From Halorubrum sp. DM2 (GTDB lineage Archaea; Halobacteriota; Halobacteria; Halobacteriales; Haloferacaceae), in contig NZ_LR594487.1 of the NCBI RefSeq assembly GCF_901686465.1, forward strand, positions 840,894 through 904,893: a stretch of 64,000 nt of DNA, written 5' to 3'. The number at the start of each line of letters is the position of its first letter. The stretch's first letter is position 1. The position numbers and the translations under genes are program-made. Positions 28,456 through 37,493 of this stretch are shown piece after piece. The notes under the pieces were generated by a model, which saw only the letters and a program-made list of their open reading frames with translations, did not search any database and was not told the origin of the DNA.

Positions 28456-29760
28456 ATGATCGAGCGAATTCACACGTCGGACGTCGAACCGGACGCGGAC
28501 GAGGTCGCCATCGCCGGCCACGTCCACGAGATCCGCGACCTCGGTGGGCTGGTCTTCCTCATCGTGCGCGACCGCGAGGGGCTCATCCAGATCGTCTTCA
28601 AAGAGGAGCGCGAGCCGGAGCTGTTCGAGGCCGTTCAGGACGTCGGGGCCGAGGACGTCGTCCGCGTCGTGGGCGAGCCGCTGGAGAGCGACCAGGCCCC
28701 CGGGGGCGTCGAGATCGCGCCCACGGAGTACGAGGTCATCGACGAGGCGGACTCCCCGCTTCCCTTAGAGATCTCGAAGGACATCGAGGTCGATCTGTCG
28801 ACCCGCCTCGACAACCGTGCGCTCGACCTCCGGAAGCCGGAGACGCTCGCGGTGTTCACGCTGCGCTCCGAGCTGATCACCGCGATGGAGGAGTGGTTCG
28901 ACGACGAGGGGTTCGTCGACATCAAGACGCCCCTGATCTCGAAGGGCGGCGCGGAGGGCGGCGCAGAGCTGTTCCCGATCCTCTACTACAACCAGGACGC
29001 CTTCCTCTCGCAGAGCCCGCAGCTCTACAAGCAGATGCTGATGGCCTCCGGCTACGAGGCGGTCTACGAGACCGGGACCGCGTTCCGCGCCGAGGACTTC
29101 GCGACCTCCCGCCACGTCTCCGAGATTTCGATGTTCGACGTGGAGCTGGCGTACATCGACGACCACGACGACGTGATGGACGTGCAAGAGGAGTCGCTGC
29201 GATACGCGCTCCGTCGGGTCGCCGAGAACGCCGAGCGCGAACTCGACCTGCTCGACGTCGACCTCGACGTGCCCGAAGACGACTTCCCGCGGATCACCTT
29301 CGACGAGGCGCTCGACATCTTGGAGACCGAGTACGGGCACTTCCCGGACGACCCGACCGACCTCGATACGAAAGGCGAGAAGCTGCTCGGCGAGCACTTT
29401 GAGGAGCAGGGTCACCCCGCGTTCTTCGTCGTCGGCTACCCCGACGAGAAGTTCTACTACATGCAAGAGGTCGAGGGCGACGACATCGCCTCCCGGAAGT
29501 TCGACCTGATCTACAAGGGTCAGGAGCTCTCCTCGGGCGGCCAGCGCGAACACGACGTCGAGCGCATGGTCGAGGTCATGGAGGAAGAGGGCGTCGAGAC
29601 GAGCAACTTCGAGTTCTACATCGAGGCGCTCAGCTTCGGCACCCCCCCGCACGGCGGCTACGGGCTGGGGATCGACCGCCTCGTCCAGAAGGTCGCCGAC
29701 CTCGACAACATCAAGGAGGCGATCATGTTCCCGCGCGACCCGAACCGGCTGGAGCCCTGA
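28456..29760 (+). CDS. aspS: Aspartyl-tRNA synthetase (archaeal type, probably non-discriminating)
   Basis: 434-residue class IIb synthetase. The N-terminal OB-fold anticodon-binding domain ([23 protein letters not shown], residues 4-26 onward) is followed by the catalytic core: motif 2 around EIGTAFRAE-like [17 protein letters not shown] and motif 3 [17 protein letters not shown] near the C-terminus. Archaeal-type length without the bacterial GAD insertion is seen. Many haloarchaea use a non-discriminating AspRS with GatCAB for Asn-tRNA; the assignment here is by family only. The ATG at 28456 is the family-like start even though the frame is open further upstream. Confidence 0.95.
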   Translation: MIERIHTSDVEPDADEVAIAGHVHEIRDLGGLVFLIVRDREGLIQIVFKEEREPELFEAVQDVGAEDVVRVVGEPLESDQAPGGVEIAPTEYEVIDEADSPLPLEISKDIEVDLSTRLDNRALDLRKPETLAVFTLRSELITAMEEWFDDEGFVDIKTPLISKGGAEGGAELFPILYYNQDAFLSQSPQLYKQMLMASGYEAVYETGTAFRAEDFATSRHVSEISMFDVELAYIDDHDDVMDVQEESLRYALRRVAENAERELDLLDVDLDVPEDDFPRITFDEALDILETEYGHFPDDPTDLDTKGEKLLGEHFEEQGHPAFFVVGYPDEKFYYMQEVEGDDIASRKFDLIYKGQELSSGGQREHDVERMVEVMEEEGVETSNFEFYIEALSFGTPPHGGYGLGIDRLVQKVADLDNIKEAIMFPRDPNRLEP

Positions 29761-30035
29761 TCGCGGCGACCCGTCCGTCGGGTCGAGTCTTCGATCGGAC
29801 CAAGCCGCCGACCGCAGCACGCGCGACGAAACTCCATTTCTGACGCGGTCCGCGGCTCGCCGTCGACCGCGGTCGTTTCGCCGGTTCATTTATAAGCGAA
29901 CGCGTCGCTCAGCGTTCCGACCCTCGATCGCGGTCGTTGAACCGTCTCCGTTCGGTTAAACCGGGTAAAATCGGGCAAAAATGGGCTGAACGGCTTGCGG
30001 CATTCAAGTGTGTCTGGACCCGAGCGGAAATCGCA

Positions 30036-30338
30036 ATGAACGCCATTCGAACCACGCTGATCGCGGCCATCGCCGCGGTGGTACTGATCGGGACCGGCAC
30101 GGCCGCCGGTGCCGTCGCGGCGACCCCCGGCCCGGGCGACGCACCCGGCGACGCGGGACCGCCGAGCGACCTCCCGGATCAGGTTCCGGAGTTCGTCGGC
30201 GACCTGCTGAGTAGCGTGAACGAGTTCCTCTCCGGCGGCGTCGACGACCTCGGTGAGACCGTGAGCGACCTCGCCGGTAACGGTGCCGCCGACGGCGACG
30301 CGTCCGGCGGGGACGACGCGGACGAGGAGGGGGCGTAA
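30036..30338 (+). CDS. Small secreted or membrane-anchored acidic protein
   Basis: 100-residue protein. A basic and hydrophobic N-terminus (NAIRTTLIAAIAAVVLIGTGTAAGAVA) is a Sec-type signal or anchor, followed by a glycine/proline/aspartate-rich linker, a short amphipathic helix with LLSSVNEFLSGG and an acidic tail. No family is recognised. Its stop is one base before the GTG of the next gene, so the two exported proteins form an operon. Confidence 0.6.
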   Translation: MNAIRTTLIAAIAAVVLIGTGTAAGAVAATPGPGDAPGDAGPPSDLPDQVPEFVGDLLSSVNEFLSGGVDDLGETVSDLAGNGAADGDASGGDDADEEGA

Positions 30339-30339
30339 C

Positions 30340-31092
30340 GTGACGGACCGAACGCCCGACCTCGGCATCGACCGGCGGACGTACCTGCGGGCGACCGGCG
30401 TCGCCGCGCTCGGCTCCGTCGGACTCGCCGGCTGCGTCAGTCGCGCGACCGGCACGCTCGCGACGCAGGTAACGGACCAGCCCGCCGACATCGGTGACTT
30501 CGAGTCGCTCGTCGTCACCGTCGAGGGGTTCTGGCTCGGACCGGAGGGTGCCCGGACGGAGTCGGACGACGACGGCAACGAGACGGACGACGGAAGTGAC
30601 GACGCCGACGGCAACGAGACCGATAGCGGCAACGAGACTGACGGCGACAACGATACCGACGACGAGGGGGATGTTCCCGGCCGCGAGTATCACGAGTTCG
30701 ACGAGCCGCAGGAGGCCGACCTCGTCGAACTCCAGAACGGGGAGACCCAGCTAATCGACGAGCGCGATCTGGAGACCGGCGAGTACCCGTACCTCCAACT
30801 CGACGTGTCCGCGGCCGACGGGACGCTCACCGACGGGAGCGAGGCCACCGTCGACCTCCCGGGTAACGCGCCGCTGAAGTTCAACGCGCCGTTCGAGATC
30901 CGCGAGAACACGCAGACGACTTTCACCGCGGACTTCGCGCCGGTGGAGCGGGGGAACGGTCGATACCTCCTCCGCCCGGTACCGAGCGGGATCGAAGTCG
31001 CGTACGGCGACGCCGAGGACGCCGACGAATCTGACAACTCCGACAGCTCGGACGACGCCGAATCGAGCGGCGGCAACACCTCCGACGCCTGA
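30340..31092 (+). CDS. DUF4382-domain lipoprotein
   Basis: 250-residue exported lipoprotein. A Tat-like signal with arginines 12-13 leads to LAGC with Cys32. The mature part contains the DUF4382 pattern, a beta-rich domain beginning DFESLVVTVEGFWL and continuing after a long low-complexity acidic Asn/Asp/Glu/Thr insertion (about residues 72-120), then LPGNAPLKFNAPFEI. The C-terminus is serine/aspartate-rich. GTG is the start; the preceding gene ends one base before it. DUF4382 proteins are of unknown function, often cell-surface. Confidence 0.75.
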   Translation: MTDRTPDLGIDRRTYLRATGVAALGSVGLAGCVSRATGTLATQVTDQPADIGDFESLVVTVEGFWLGPEGARTESDDDGNETDDGSDDADGNETDSGNETDGDNDTDDEGDVPGREYHEFDEPQEADLVELQNGETQLIDERDLETGEYPYLQLDVSAADGTLTDGSEATVDLPGNAPLKFNAPFEIRENTQTTFTADFAPVERGNGRYLLRPVPSGIEVAYGDAEDADESDNSDSSDDAESSGGNTSDA

Positions 31093-31389
31093 CGGCCGCG
31101 CGTTCCCCCGGTCCCCCGTTGGAGCCGCGGTGCGATCGCGGCTCCGGGGTTAGGGCTGGGTTTCGGTTCCCGGGGTTCGGGGACCGGGGGAATGTGCGTT
31201 GCGTCACGGTTGGTCCCCGCGTCGAGGGTCAGAGGCACACGACCCGCACGATCGCCCGCGCGACGACGCGCACGGGCGGTCTCCGTTCTTCCGGCCTGTG
31301 TCGATGCGTTTTCTCCCGATTCGTTTCTCGTCGTGGCTTCTCGTCGCGGCCGCTCGTCGTCTACCCATCGAACCGCTCGTCGAAGCTGG
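31093..31389. other. Intergenic, hairpin terminator-like element, no gene seen
   Basis: Contains a perfect 9-bp hairpin at 31121-31145 and several C/G-rich runs. No supported gene. Confidence 0.5.
31121..31145. terminator. Hairpin after the DUF4382 gene
   Basis: GGAGCCGCG (31121-31129) pairs with CGCGGCTCC (31137-31145) across a 7-nt loop. It lies 28 bp after the stop of the lipoprotein gene. Archaeal terminators usually depend on U tracts, which are absent, so this may be an RNA stability element instead. Confidence 0.35.
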
Positions 31390-32085
31390 TCAGGCCGAGG
31401 CCGCCGCGTCGGGTGCGACGAAAGTCCGGTAGAGCGGTCCGGCGAGCACCAGCGCCCCGACCGCGGCCATGCCGAGGATCGCAGTCGGGTCGACGAGCGA
31501 CCCGCCGGTCGCGGCGAGGCGGTCGAGCGAAATGCCGACCGCGACCCCGCAGAGGATCCACGGCAGTTCGCCGAGCGCGGTGCCGATCAGGAACGGCCGG
31601 GCCTCGACGCCGGCGGCCGCGGCCCCGACAGTCACCGCGTCGGAGGGGAGCGGCAGCAGCCGGGTCCCGGTCACGGCGCGCACGCTTCCCGACTCCGCCG
31701 CGAACCGCTCGCCCGCGCGACAGAACCGATCTGCGAGTCCGGACTCCTCGCGGCCGTCCGACGGATCACGGAACCGGAGTCGTCCCGCCCGGGCGAGCGC
31801 GTACGGCGGGAGCGAGGTGGCGACGACGGCCGCGAGCGCGAAGGGAATCCCGACCCATCCGTACCCGAAGCCGACGGCGACGGCGAGGAGGGTCGTCGGC
31901 CACGCGAGAAGGGGTCTGACGGCCGCGAGCGCGACGACGGCCACGCCGAACCGGACCGGGTCGTCCGCGAGCCAGCGGAGCCGCGAGAGCGCGGTCTCGG
32001 GGGAGACCGCGAGCGCGACCGCCGCCAGCCCGGCGACGACGACGCCCGCGACCGCGTACCGCCCGACCGTCGACCGGCGATTCAC
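31390..32085 (-). CDS. TVP38/TMEM64 (VTT-domain, DedA-like) membrane protein
   Basis: 231-residue membrane protein with about six hydrophobic segments. The middle has a VTT-domain pattern: VVALAAVRPLLAWPTTLLAVAVGFGYGWVGIP, then a cytoplasmic loop with RLRFRDP, and RAVTGTRLLPLPSDAVTVGAAAAGV, corresponding to the conserved proline/glycine region. Members of the family are lipid scramblases or flippases in other organisms. It is the downstream gene of the putative membrane protein at 32135. Confidence 0.8.
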   Translation of the reverse strand: MNRRSTVGRYAVAGVVVAGLAAVALAVSPETALSRLRWLADDPVRFGVAVVALAAVRPLLAWPTTLLAVAVGFGYGWVGIPFALAAVVATSLPPYALARAGRLRFRDPSDGREESGLADRFCRAGERFAAESGSVRAVTGTRLLPLPSDAVTVGAAAAGVEARPFLIGTALGELPWILCGVAVGISLDRLAATGGSLVDPTAILGMAAVGALVLAGPLYRTFVAPDAAASA

Positions 32086-32134
32086 GCTCCGGCGTCGGCG
32101 GGCGTCCGGTAAACGCTTTGTGGGTGCGGTCGCG

Positions 32135-32662
32135 TCACTCCTCGACGAACGCCGCCCGGAACGGCTCCGAGAGGTGTTCGCGCTGCCACGCCGCGACGGC
32201 CTCCTCGCCCAGCAGGCTCGCCCACGCGGTCAGGACTCCGGCACACAGGACGACGCCGGGGACGACGTGGACGGCGGCGTCGACGAACAGCGCCGGACGG
32301 AGGAGAAAGAAGCCGACCCGGTCGGCGAGCGCGTCCCACGCCGGGCCGAAGGCGGTCCAGCGGAACGCGAAGGGGACCACCGTCACCGTCGCGAGCGGAT
32401 ACGCGAGGACGTCCGTCACCGGACCGCCCTTCCCGCGGACGAACACGAGCGCGTAAAAGCCCCAGCAGGCCAGCGAGGCGAACGCCCCGGCGACCCGCTG
32501 GGGACCGACCGGCTCCCCGTGGCCCAGCGCCGCCAGTCCGAAGAACGCCGCGGCCGCGCCGACGTAGCCGACCAGGCACGCGAGCGCGCCCCCGACGAGG
32601 ACGAGCGCGTGTTCGGTCCGCGACTGTCCGGCGAACGGTGCCAGCCCCAGCGGAACGTTCAT
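32135..32662 (-). CDS. Hypothetical membrane protein
   Basis: 175-residue protein with about four to five hydrophobic helices (VLVGGALACLVGYVGAAAAFF and others) and a short charged C-terminus (AWQREHLSEPFRAAFVEE). No family is recognised. It is on the same strand as the TVP38-type gene, separated by 49 bp, so they may share a transcript. Confidence 0.65.
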   Translation of the reverse strand: MNVPLGLAPFAGQSRTEHALVLVGGALACLVGYVGAAAAFFGLAALGHGEPVGPQRVAGAFASLACWGFYALVFVRGKGGPVTDVLAYPLATVTVVPFAFRWTAFGPAWDALADRVGFFLLRPALFVDAAVHVVPGVVLCAGVLTAWASLLGEEAVAAWQREHLSEPFRAAFVEE

Positions 32663-32708
32663 CGACGGGGTCTCCGGCCGGCCGGGGATTGAAGCTTGCG
32701 CGTCCGGG

Positions 32709-33536
32709 TCACGACAGTTTCCCGAGCGCCTCGAAGAAGTCCGAGGGGGGGCCCGCGATCCGTATCGGCGGCGCGGTCCGCTCGACGGTCACCTCGACCG
32801 GGCCGTCGAGCGAGGCGGTGTCGCGGCCGTCGCTGACGACGGTCGCGCCCGCCTCGTCGGGGACCGAGACGGTGACGGTCGCCTCCGTGTCCACCACGAG
32901 CGGGGGCATCCCCTCCTCGGCGGCCATCTCGTTGACGACGATCCCGTCCACCTCGGGGTGAATCAGCGGTCCGCGCTCGGAGAGGTTGTACGCGGTCGAT
33001 CCCGTCGGCGTGGCGACGAGGACGCCGTCGGCGTGCCCGCCGGCGTACCGCGACCCGTCGACCCGCACCTCGTACTCGATCCCGCCGCCGGGCCCGCGGC
33101 GGTCTCCTTGGACGACCACCTCGTTCGCGGCCGGCGTCGAGGTCCAGTCGCCCGCGCTGGCGGCGAGCCGCGGGGCCTCGCGGACGTCCAACCCGTCGTC
33201 GCGGAACGACCGGATCTCGGCGCGGAGCGCTCCGGCGGCGTCGGTCGGCGAGACGGCGTTGAGGAAGCCGACCTCCCCGAGGTTCACCCCGACTATCGGC
33301 GTATCGCCGGCGTTCCGGGCGACGAACAGGAACGTCCCGTCGCCGCCGACGGCGACGACCAGGTCGCAGTCGTCGAACGCGTCGACCGGACGGGCGTCGT
33401 CGCCGGCGTCGAGCGCCGCGGCGGTCTCCTCGTCGAGCCAGACTGCCTCGCCCGCGTCGACGACGACGTCTCTGAGCGTCGCCGCGAGCGACGCCGCCCG
33501 CTCGCTGCCCTTTCGCGCCACGATGCCCACTTCCAT
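32709..33536 (-). CDS. nadK: NAD kinase
   Basis: 275-residue ATP-NAD kinase making NADP+. The GGDGT motif is at residues 64-68 (VVAVGGDGTFLFVARN) and the NE/D motif region ADGVLVATPTGSTAYNLSERGP follows near residue 185. The length is standard for archaea. The start at 33536 begins MEVGIVARKG, typical of the family; a longer frame to 33623 adds basic, unlike residues. It stands in the leftward set with two membrane-protein genes. Confidence 0.92.
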   Translation of the reverse strand: MEVGIVARKGSERAASLAATLRDVVVDAGEAVWLDEETAAALDAGDDARPVDAFDDCDLVVAVGGDGTFLFVARNAGDTPIVGVNLGEVGFLNAVSPTDAAGALRAEIRSFRDDGLDVREAPRLAASAGDWTSTPAANEVVVQGDRRGPGGGIEYEVRVDGSRYAGGHADGVLVATPTGSTAYNLSERGPLIHPEVDGIVVNEMAAEEGMPPLVVDTEATVTVSVPDEAGATVVSDGRDTASLDGPVEVTVERTAPPIRIAGPPSDFFEALGKLS

Positions 33537-33676
33537 GGGGAGTCCATCCCCTCGCCCGGATAAAAGCGTGCGGACATCGGCGAGCCGAACCGAGCGCGGC
33601 AGCCGGCCGCGCGGAGTTCTCAAAACGTGAAACCTCGCCGGAAAGTTTCAAGCCGCTCGGTCGCGTTGCTCGGCGC

Positions 33677-33709
33677 ATGTCGACTCCCCACGGGCGGCGG
33701 AAACGATGA
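33677..33709 (+). CDS. Possible 10-residue leader peptide overlapping the KaiC-like gene start
   Basis: ATG, nine codons and TGA encode MSTPHGRRKR. The stop overlaps the next start as ATGA at 33706-33709. A TTTCAAG element about 25-30 nt before 33677 could direct a leaderless transcript that begins with this frame. Coding is plausible but unproved. Confidence 0.3.
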   Translation: MSTPHGRRKR

Positions 33710-35244
33710 GCGAGGAGGACGACTGGTTCGAGCGCGCGCTGCGCGAGACCGACGAGGAGTCCGACGAGCGGCCGGTGGGTGGCCCGGAGACCGACGACGG
33801 CGACGAGGAGGAGCCGGAGTCGGACGCTCCAGTAGATGGTGCCGATAGCGCGGAGACCGACGACGGCGTCGCGGAACACGGACCCGACGCCGAGAGCGTC
33901 CCCGACGATCCGGCGAGAGAGATCGGGATCGGAAGCGACGACGAGGGCGACGGCGACCCGTTCGGTGAGGGCGATGCGAGCGACGATGATCCGTTCGGTG
34001 GCTCCGACGCGGAGGGGACCGATATCTTCGGCGGCAACGAGTCACTCGAAAGCGATCCCCCCGACGGCGACGACGCGGGATCCGAGCCCCCGCTCGATCC
34101 CGCGGCTGACGACCCTGCGGACGGCGGCGTTCCCGCGGGGGCGTTCGGCGACGTGGACGCCGACGCCGACGAAGGTCAGTTCGACTCCTTCGGCGGCGAC
34201 GACTCATTCGGTGGCGACGATCCCTTCGGCGGCGGTGACGCCGGTGTCGACGCGGAGAGCGGTGCGGGCGGCGAAAGCGGTGGGGGCGTCGACACGGACC
34301 CGTTCGGCGAGGACGACCCCTTCGGCGGGAGCCGAGCCGGCAGGTCCGACAGCGGATCGGGCGGCGCAGGCGGCGGAGAGTCGCCGGGCGGTGGCGGCGC
34401 TGACGCCGGTAGCGACCCCTTCGGCGGCTATCGCGGGTCCGCGGCCCGGGGCAACGACGAGTTCGGGTTCGACGACTTCGGCGGGGGCGACGCCGGACCG
34501 GGGGAGGCGACCGGCTTCGACGTCGATCCCGACGAGTTCGAGTCGGGGATCGACCGGACCGACATCGGGATCGAGGGGCTCGACGACATGATCCTCGGCG
34601 GGGTCCCCAGCCGGTCGCTGTTGTCGGTCATCGGCGGTGCCGGGACCGGGAAGACGACGTTCGCGCTCCAGTTCCTGAACCACGCCCTCGAAACGGGGGA
34701 CAAGGGGATCTACATCACCCTCGAACAGACCCGCGAGTCGATATACGACACGGCCGACGAGAAGGGGTGGTCGTTCCGCGAACACGCGGACGAGGACCGC
34801 CTCGCGGTCGTCGCCATCGACCCCATCGAGATGGCCAACTCGCTGTCGTCGATCCGCAACGACCTCGTCCGGCTCATCGCCGAGTTCGACGCGGACCGGC
34901 TGGTACTCGACTCCGTCTCCCTACTCGAAATGATGTACGATCACCCCGCGAAGCGCCGCTCCGAGGTGTTCGGGTTCACGCGCTCGCTGAAGGAGGCGGG
35001 CGTGACGACGCTTCTCACCTCCGAGGCGAGCGAACAGAACCCGTACGCCTCCCGTCACGGAATCGTCGAGTACCTCACGGACGCCGTCTTCGTCCTCCAG
35101 TACATCCGCGGATCGGACTTCCGCGAGACGCGGCTGGCCGTCGAGATCCAGAAGATCCGCGACGCGAACCACTCCCGCGAGACGAAGCCGTACGACATCA
35201 CCGACACCGGCATCTCGGTGTACGACCAGGCGAACATCTTCTGA
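33706..35244 (+). CDS. KaiC/RadA-like RecA-superfamily ATPase with acidic repeat N-terminus
   Basis: 512-residue protein. Residues 1-275 are low-complexity, very acidic and contain at least eight DPFGG/DxFGG motifs. The C-terminal 240 residues are a KaiC-type RecA fold with Walker A GGAGTGKT at 310-317, catalytic region FALQFLNHALETGDKGIYITLEQ and Walker B RLVLDSVS near 398-404. Haloarchaea have several such single-domain KaiC-like ATPases, often in signalling or archaellum contexts. The last 25 codons are repeated at 37513-37587, on the far side of a KAP-NTPase insert, so the present 3' end may have been supplied by the insert. A 10-codon frame overlaps its start. Confidence 0.85.
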   Translation: MSEEDDWFERALRETDEESDERPVGGPETDDGDEEEPESDAPVDGADSAETDDGVAEHGPDAESVPDDPAREIGIGSDDEGDGDPFGEGDASDDDPFGGSDAEGTDIFGGNESLESDPPDGDDAGSEPPLDPAADDPADGGVPAGAFGDVDADADEGQFDSFGGDDSFGGDDPFGGGDAGVDAESGAGGESGGGVDTDPFGEDDPFGGSRAGRSDSGSGGAGGGESPGGGGADAGSDPFGGYRGSAARGNDEFGFDDFGGGDAGPGEATGFDVDPDEFESGIDRTDIGIEGLDDMILGGVPSRSLLSVIGGAGTGKTTFALQFLNHALETGDKGIYITLEQTRESIYDTADEKGWSFREHADEDRLAVVAIDPIEMANSLSSIRNDLVRLIAEFDADRLVLDSVSLLEMMYDHPAKRRSEVFGFTRSLKEAGVTTLLTSEASEQNPYASRHGIVEYLTDAVFVLQYIRGSDFRETRLAVEIQKIRDANHSRETKPYDITDTGISVYDQANIF

Positions 35245-35245
35245 C
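35171..35245. repeat. 75-bp repeat copy 1, 3' end of KaiC-like gene (att-like)
   Basis: It comprises the final 24 codons plus stop and the following base. It matches 37513-37587 at 72 of 75 positions; all three differences are silent third positions (Gly, Ser, Asp). Confidence 0.85.
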
Positions 35246-35330
35246 GCGGCACGATCAATATACCCGTCCGAGAATCGCACCGTTCGCAGGGAATAGAATT
35301 TTTTGTTATCTGTTTGTACTCTCCACAAGC

Positions 35331-37331
35331 ATGAGCGAATCTGGGGGAACAAGTAGACGCGACGAGTACTATGGAAGTCCGGATCTACCTACTACCGAAG
35401 ATGACCTCGGATTCAGATCATATGTGAATGCTGTGATGAAATTTCTCACTCATGACGACACCGAACCACCCCTCACTATCTCTGTTGAAGGCGATTGGGG
35501 ATCAGGGAAGTCATCGTTCCTGCTCCAACTAGAAGATGCGCTCCGGGAGAAAGACCACCATACGGTACAATTTAATCCATGGCAACACGACAAAGAAGAG
35601 CAGCTGTGGGCGGTGTTTGCCATTCAGTTTTTTGATCAGCTAACCCAACAACTATCTGCCACACAGCGTTGGAAAGGTCATATTAAACTGTACCTTAGAC
35701 GTACAGACTGGAACAGCAGCTGGATCTCCATAATCCAAAATGTTCTACTCGGTCTCCTTGCTTTCATTGTAACAATTGCTGTCCCGCTACTGGTTGTTGT
35801 GTTGGGGTTAGAACTATCAGAATCTCTGAACATTATTAGAGATTCTAACTTAGCAGATGTATTTAAAGGGGTTGTATACTCCGGAAGTGTTCTGTTATTT
35901 TTAACCGGTATAACTTCTATCTGGATCCGCATCAGGAACGAACTGGGCGCAGGGATACGGAGAGGAATCTCACAACACGTTAATTCACCCGATTACTCAA
36001 ACCGAATCCCATTTGTTGAGAGCTTTCATGACGATTTCGAGAACATCGTTAATGCCTATTCTGGAGATAAACCTGTTTTCGTATTTATAGATGACTTAGA
36101 CCGTTGTGAGAATCAGAAAGCAGCTGAATTGATGGAAGGTATAAATGCGCTGGTCTCTGTGGAAACGTCTATCTTCTTTATTGTAGCAATGGATAGAGAT
36201 AAAGTTGCGGCTAGTGTAGCTAAAAAGCATCAGGACCCAGTAGAAAGTGAAAGAAATATAGTTGACAATAAAACAGATCAGCAAAATCCAGATATCACGT
36301 ATGGGAACAAATATTTACAAAAGTTTATACAAATTTCGTTTCAGGTCCCCAGTCCTTCAAAACAGAACGTGGAAGATTTCGTTGAGTCCCTTGTTCATAC
36401 AGAATCTTCCCAAACCAAAAGTGAAACTGTAGACTGGCATAAAAATACGGAGGCGCTCAATAATTTTCATGATAAACTAACTGAAATGTCAAGTTTATTA
36501 TCAAAAAGACTAGATTATAACCCGAGAGATATCAAAAAATTTGTGAACACCTATCGTTTTCAAACGCTTCTCGCCAAAGAACGCGGTATCATCGATCGGA
36601 ATAGAGGAGTCGGTGTTGGAATAACTGTCGAGCAACTTGGGAAGTTTGTCGCATTGAGTCTACAGAAGCCACAGTTTGTGTCCGATCTATCTCACAGACC
36701 CAAAGATCTGAATTACCTACAGGAATACGCACTCGATGATTCTGATAACCAAGATCTTGGTGAAAAATTATCAGATTCGACAAGAGACTGGAAACACGAT
36801 CAGGAACTAATCTCTCTACTGAACATCGGATGTGATGGTTTGACACCAGATCCGTATAGTTTTGAGAACGCAAATGTTGAGTTCCTGCTCCAGATCTCAC
36901 CCGAGTCAGATCTCACCCTTCCAGACGAACGAAGGGTTACGGTCAGAATATTAGAACCAGTCGGTGAAATATTTGGAACAGATGAACGGGTGTACAAGTT
37001 GCGAAAATCTCAGATGGTCTCCCTACCCGCTACGAACGCAATACCGCTTGTTGAGCGTGGTGCAGCAGAAATACCCAAATTCGATCAAGAGCAACCGTCA
37101 GACATCTCGGTAAATGTGGAGGATTTGGAGGAGTCAAAACCAAATATATCCTCAGGTCCTGCGGATGAACAAGTACGAGTTACTATCGAAATGATTGAGA
37201 ACTATCCAGAGAAAATATTCGGAATTGATGGGCAAGAGTATCGTGTTGAACGGAATGATGTTCTGACACTTCCGGTTCCGGACGCAATTCCGCTAATACA
37301 GAGGGGATTTGCGAAGCGTTTAAACTCGTGA
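35331..37331 (+). CDS. KAP-family P-loop NTPase with membrane helices and duplicated C-terminal modules
   Basis: 666-residue protein. Walker A GDWGSGKSS is at residues 54-62 and Walker B VFIDDLDRC at 251-259. The sensor-like FIVAMDRD and the NPRDIKKFVN motif (397-406) define the KAP family. Between the Walker motifs lie two hydrophobic segments (about 131-160 and 180-198), as in membrane KAP NTPases such as PifA. The C-terminus has two related modules at about 535-580 and 615-662, each with the pattern I-F-G-x-D ... V-x-L-P-x-x-x-A-I-P-L-x-x-R-G-x-A; they resemble the archaeal Gins51 B domain. AT-rich codon use marks it as acquired. TATA-like TTTTTTGTTATC lies 25-30 nt upstream. A phage-exclusion role is inferred only. 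Confidence 0.85.
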   Translation: MSESGGTSRRDEYYGSPDLPTTEDDLGFRSYVNAVMKFLTHDDTEPPLTISVEGDWGSGKSSFLLQLEDALREKDHHTVQFNPWQHDKEEQLWAVFAIQFFDQLTQQLSATQRWKGHIKLYLRRTDWNSSWISIIQNVLLGLLAFIVTIAVPLLVVVLGLELSESLNIIRDSNLADVFKGVVYSGSVLLFLTGITSIWIRIRNELGAGIRRGISQHVNSPDYSNRIPFVESFHDDFENIVNAYSGDKPVFVFIDDLDRCENQKAAELMEGINALVSVETSIFFIVAMDRDKVAASVAKKHQDPVESERNIVDNKTDQQNPDITYGNKYLQKFIQISFQVPSPSKQNVEDFVESLVHTESSQTKSETVDWHKNTEALNNFHDKLTEMSSLLSKRLDYNPRDIKKFVNTYRFQTLLAKERGIIDRNRGVGVGITVEQLGKFVALSLQKPQFVSDLSHRPKDLNYLQEYALDDSDNQDLGEKLSDSTRDWKHDQELISLLNIGCDGLTPDPYSFENANVEFLLQISPESDLTLPDERRVTVRILEPVGEIFGTDERVYKLRKSQMVSLPATNAIPLVERGAAEIPKFDQEQPSDISVNVEDLEESKPNISSGPADEQVRVTIEMIENYPEKIFGIDGQEYRVERNDVLTLPVPDAIPLIQRGFAKRLNS

Positions 37332-37493
37332 TCTGCTGCTGACTAACTCTCAACTCTGTCTTACAACATTCATATAATGGGTTAATTGGATTTGTCGGGG
37401 ATGTATAACCTAGATTAAGCAGAGTGAGACAAGTTTCATTTGCTGAATATGACGTGGACCGTCCGATTCGATTTTGTCATTTTGTCAAAAATC
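37332..37493. other. AT-rich tail of the insert, no gene seen
   Basis: Non-coding AT-rich sequence between the KAP gene stop and the second repeat copy. No integrase or recognisable attachment core outside the repeat. Confidence 0.5.

Noticed and set aside
31121-31145. Intrinsic terminator of bacterial type
   Set aside because: The hairpin is perfect, but no T tract follows, so only a weak terminator or stability role was listed.
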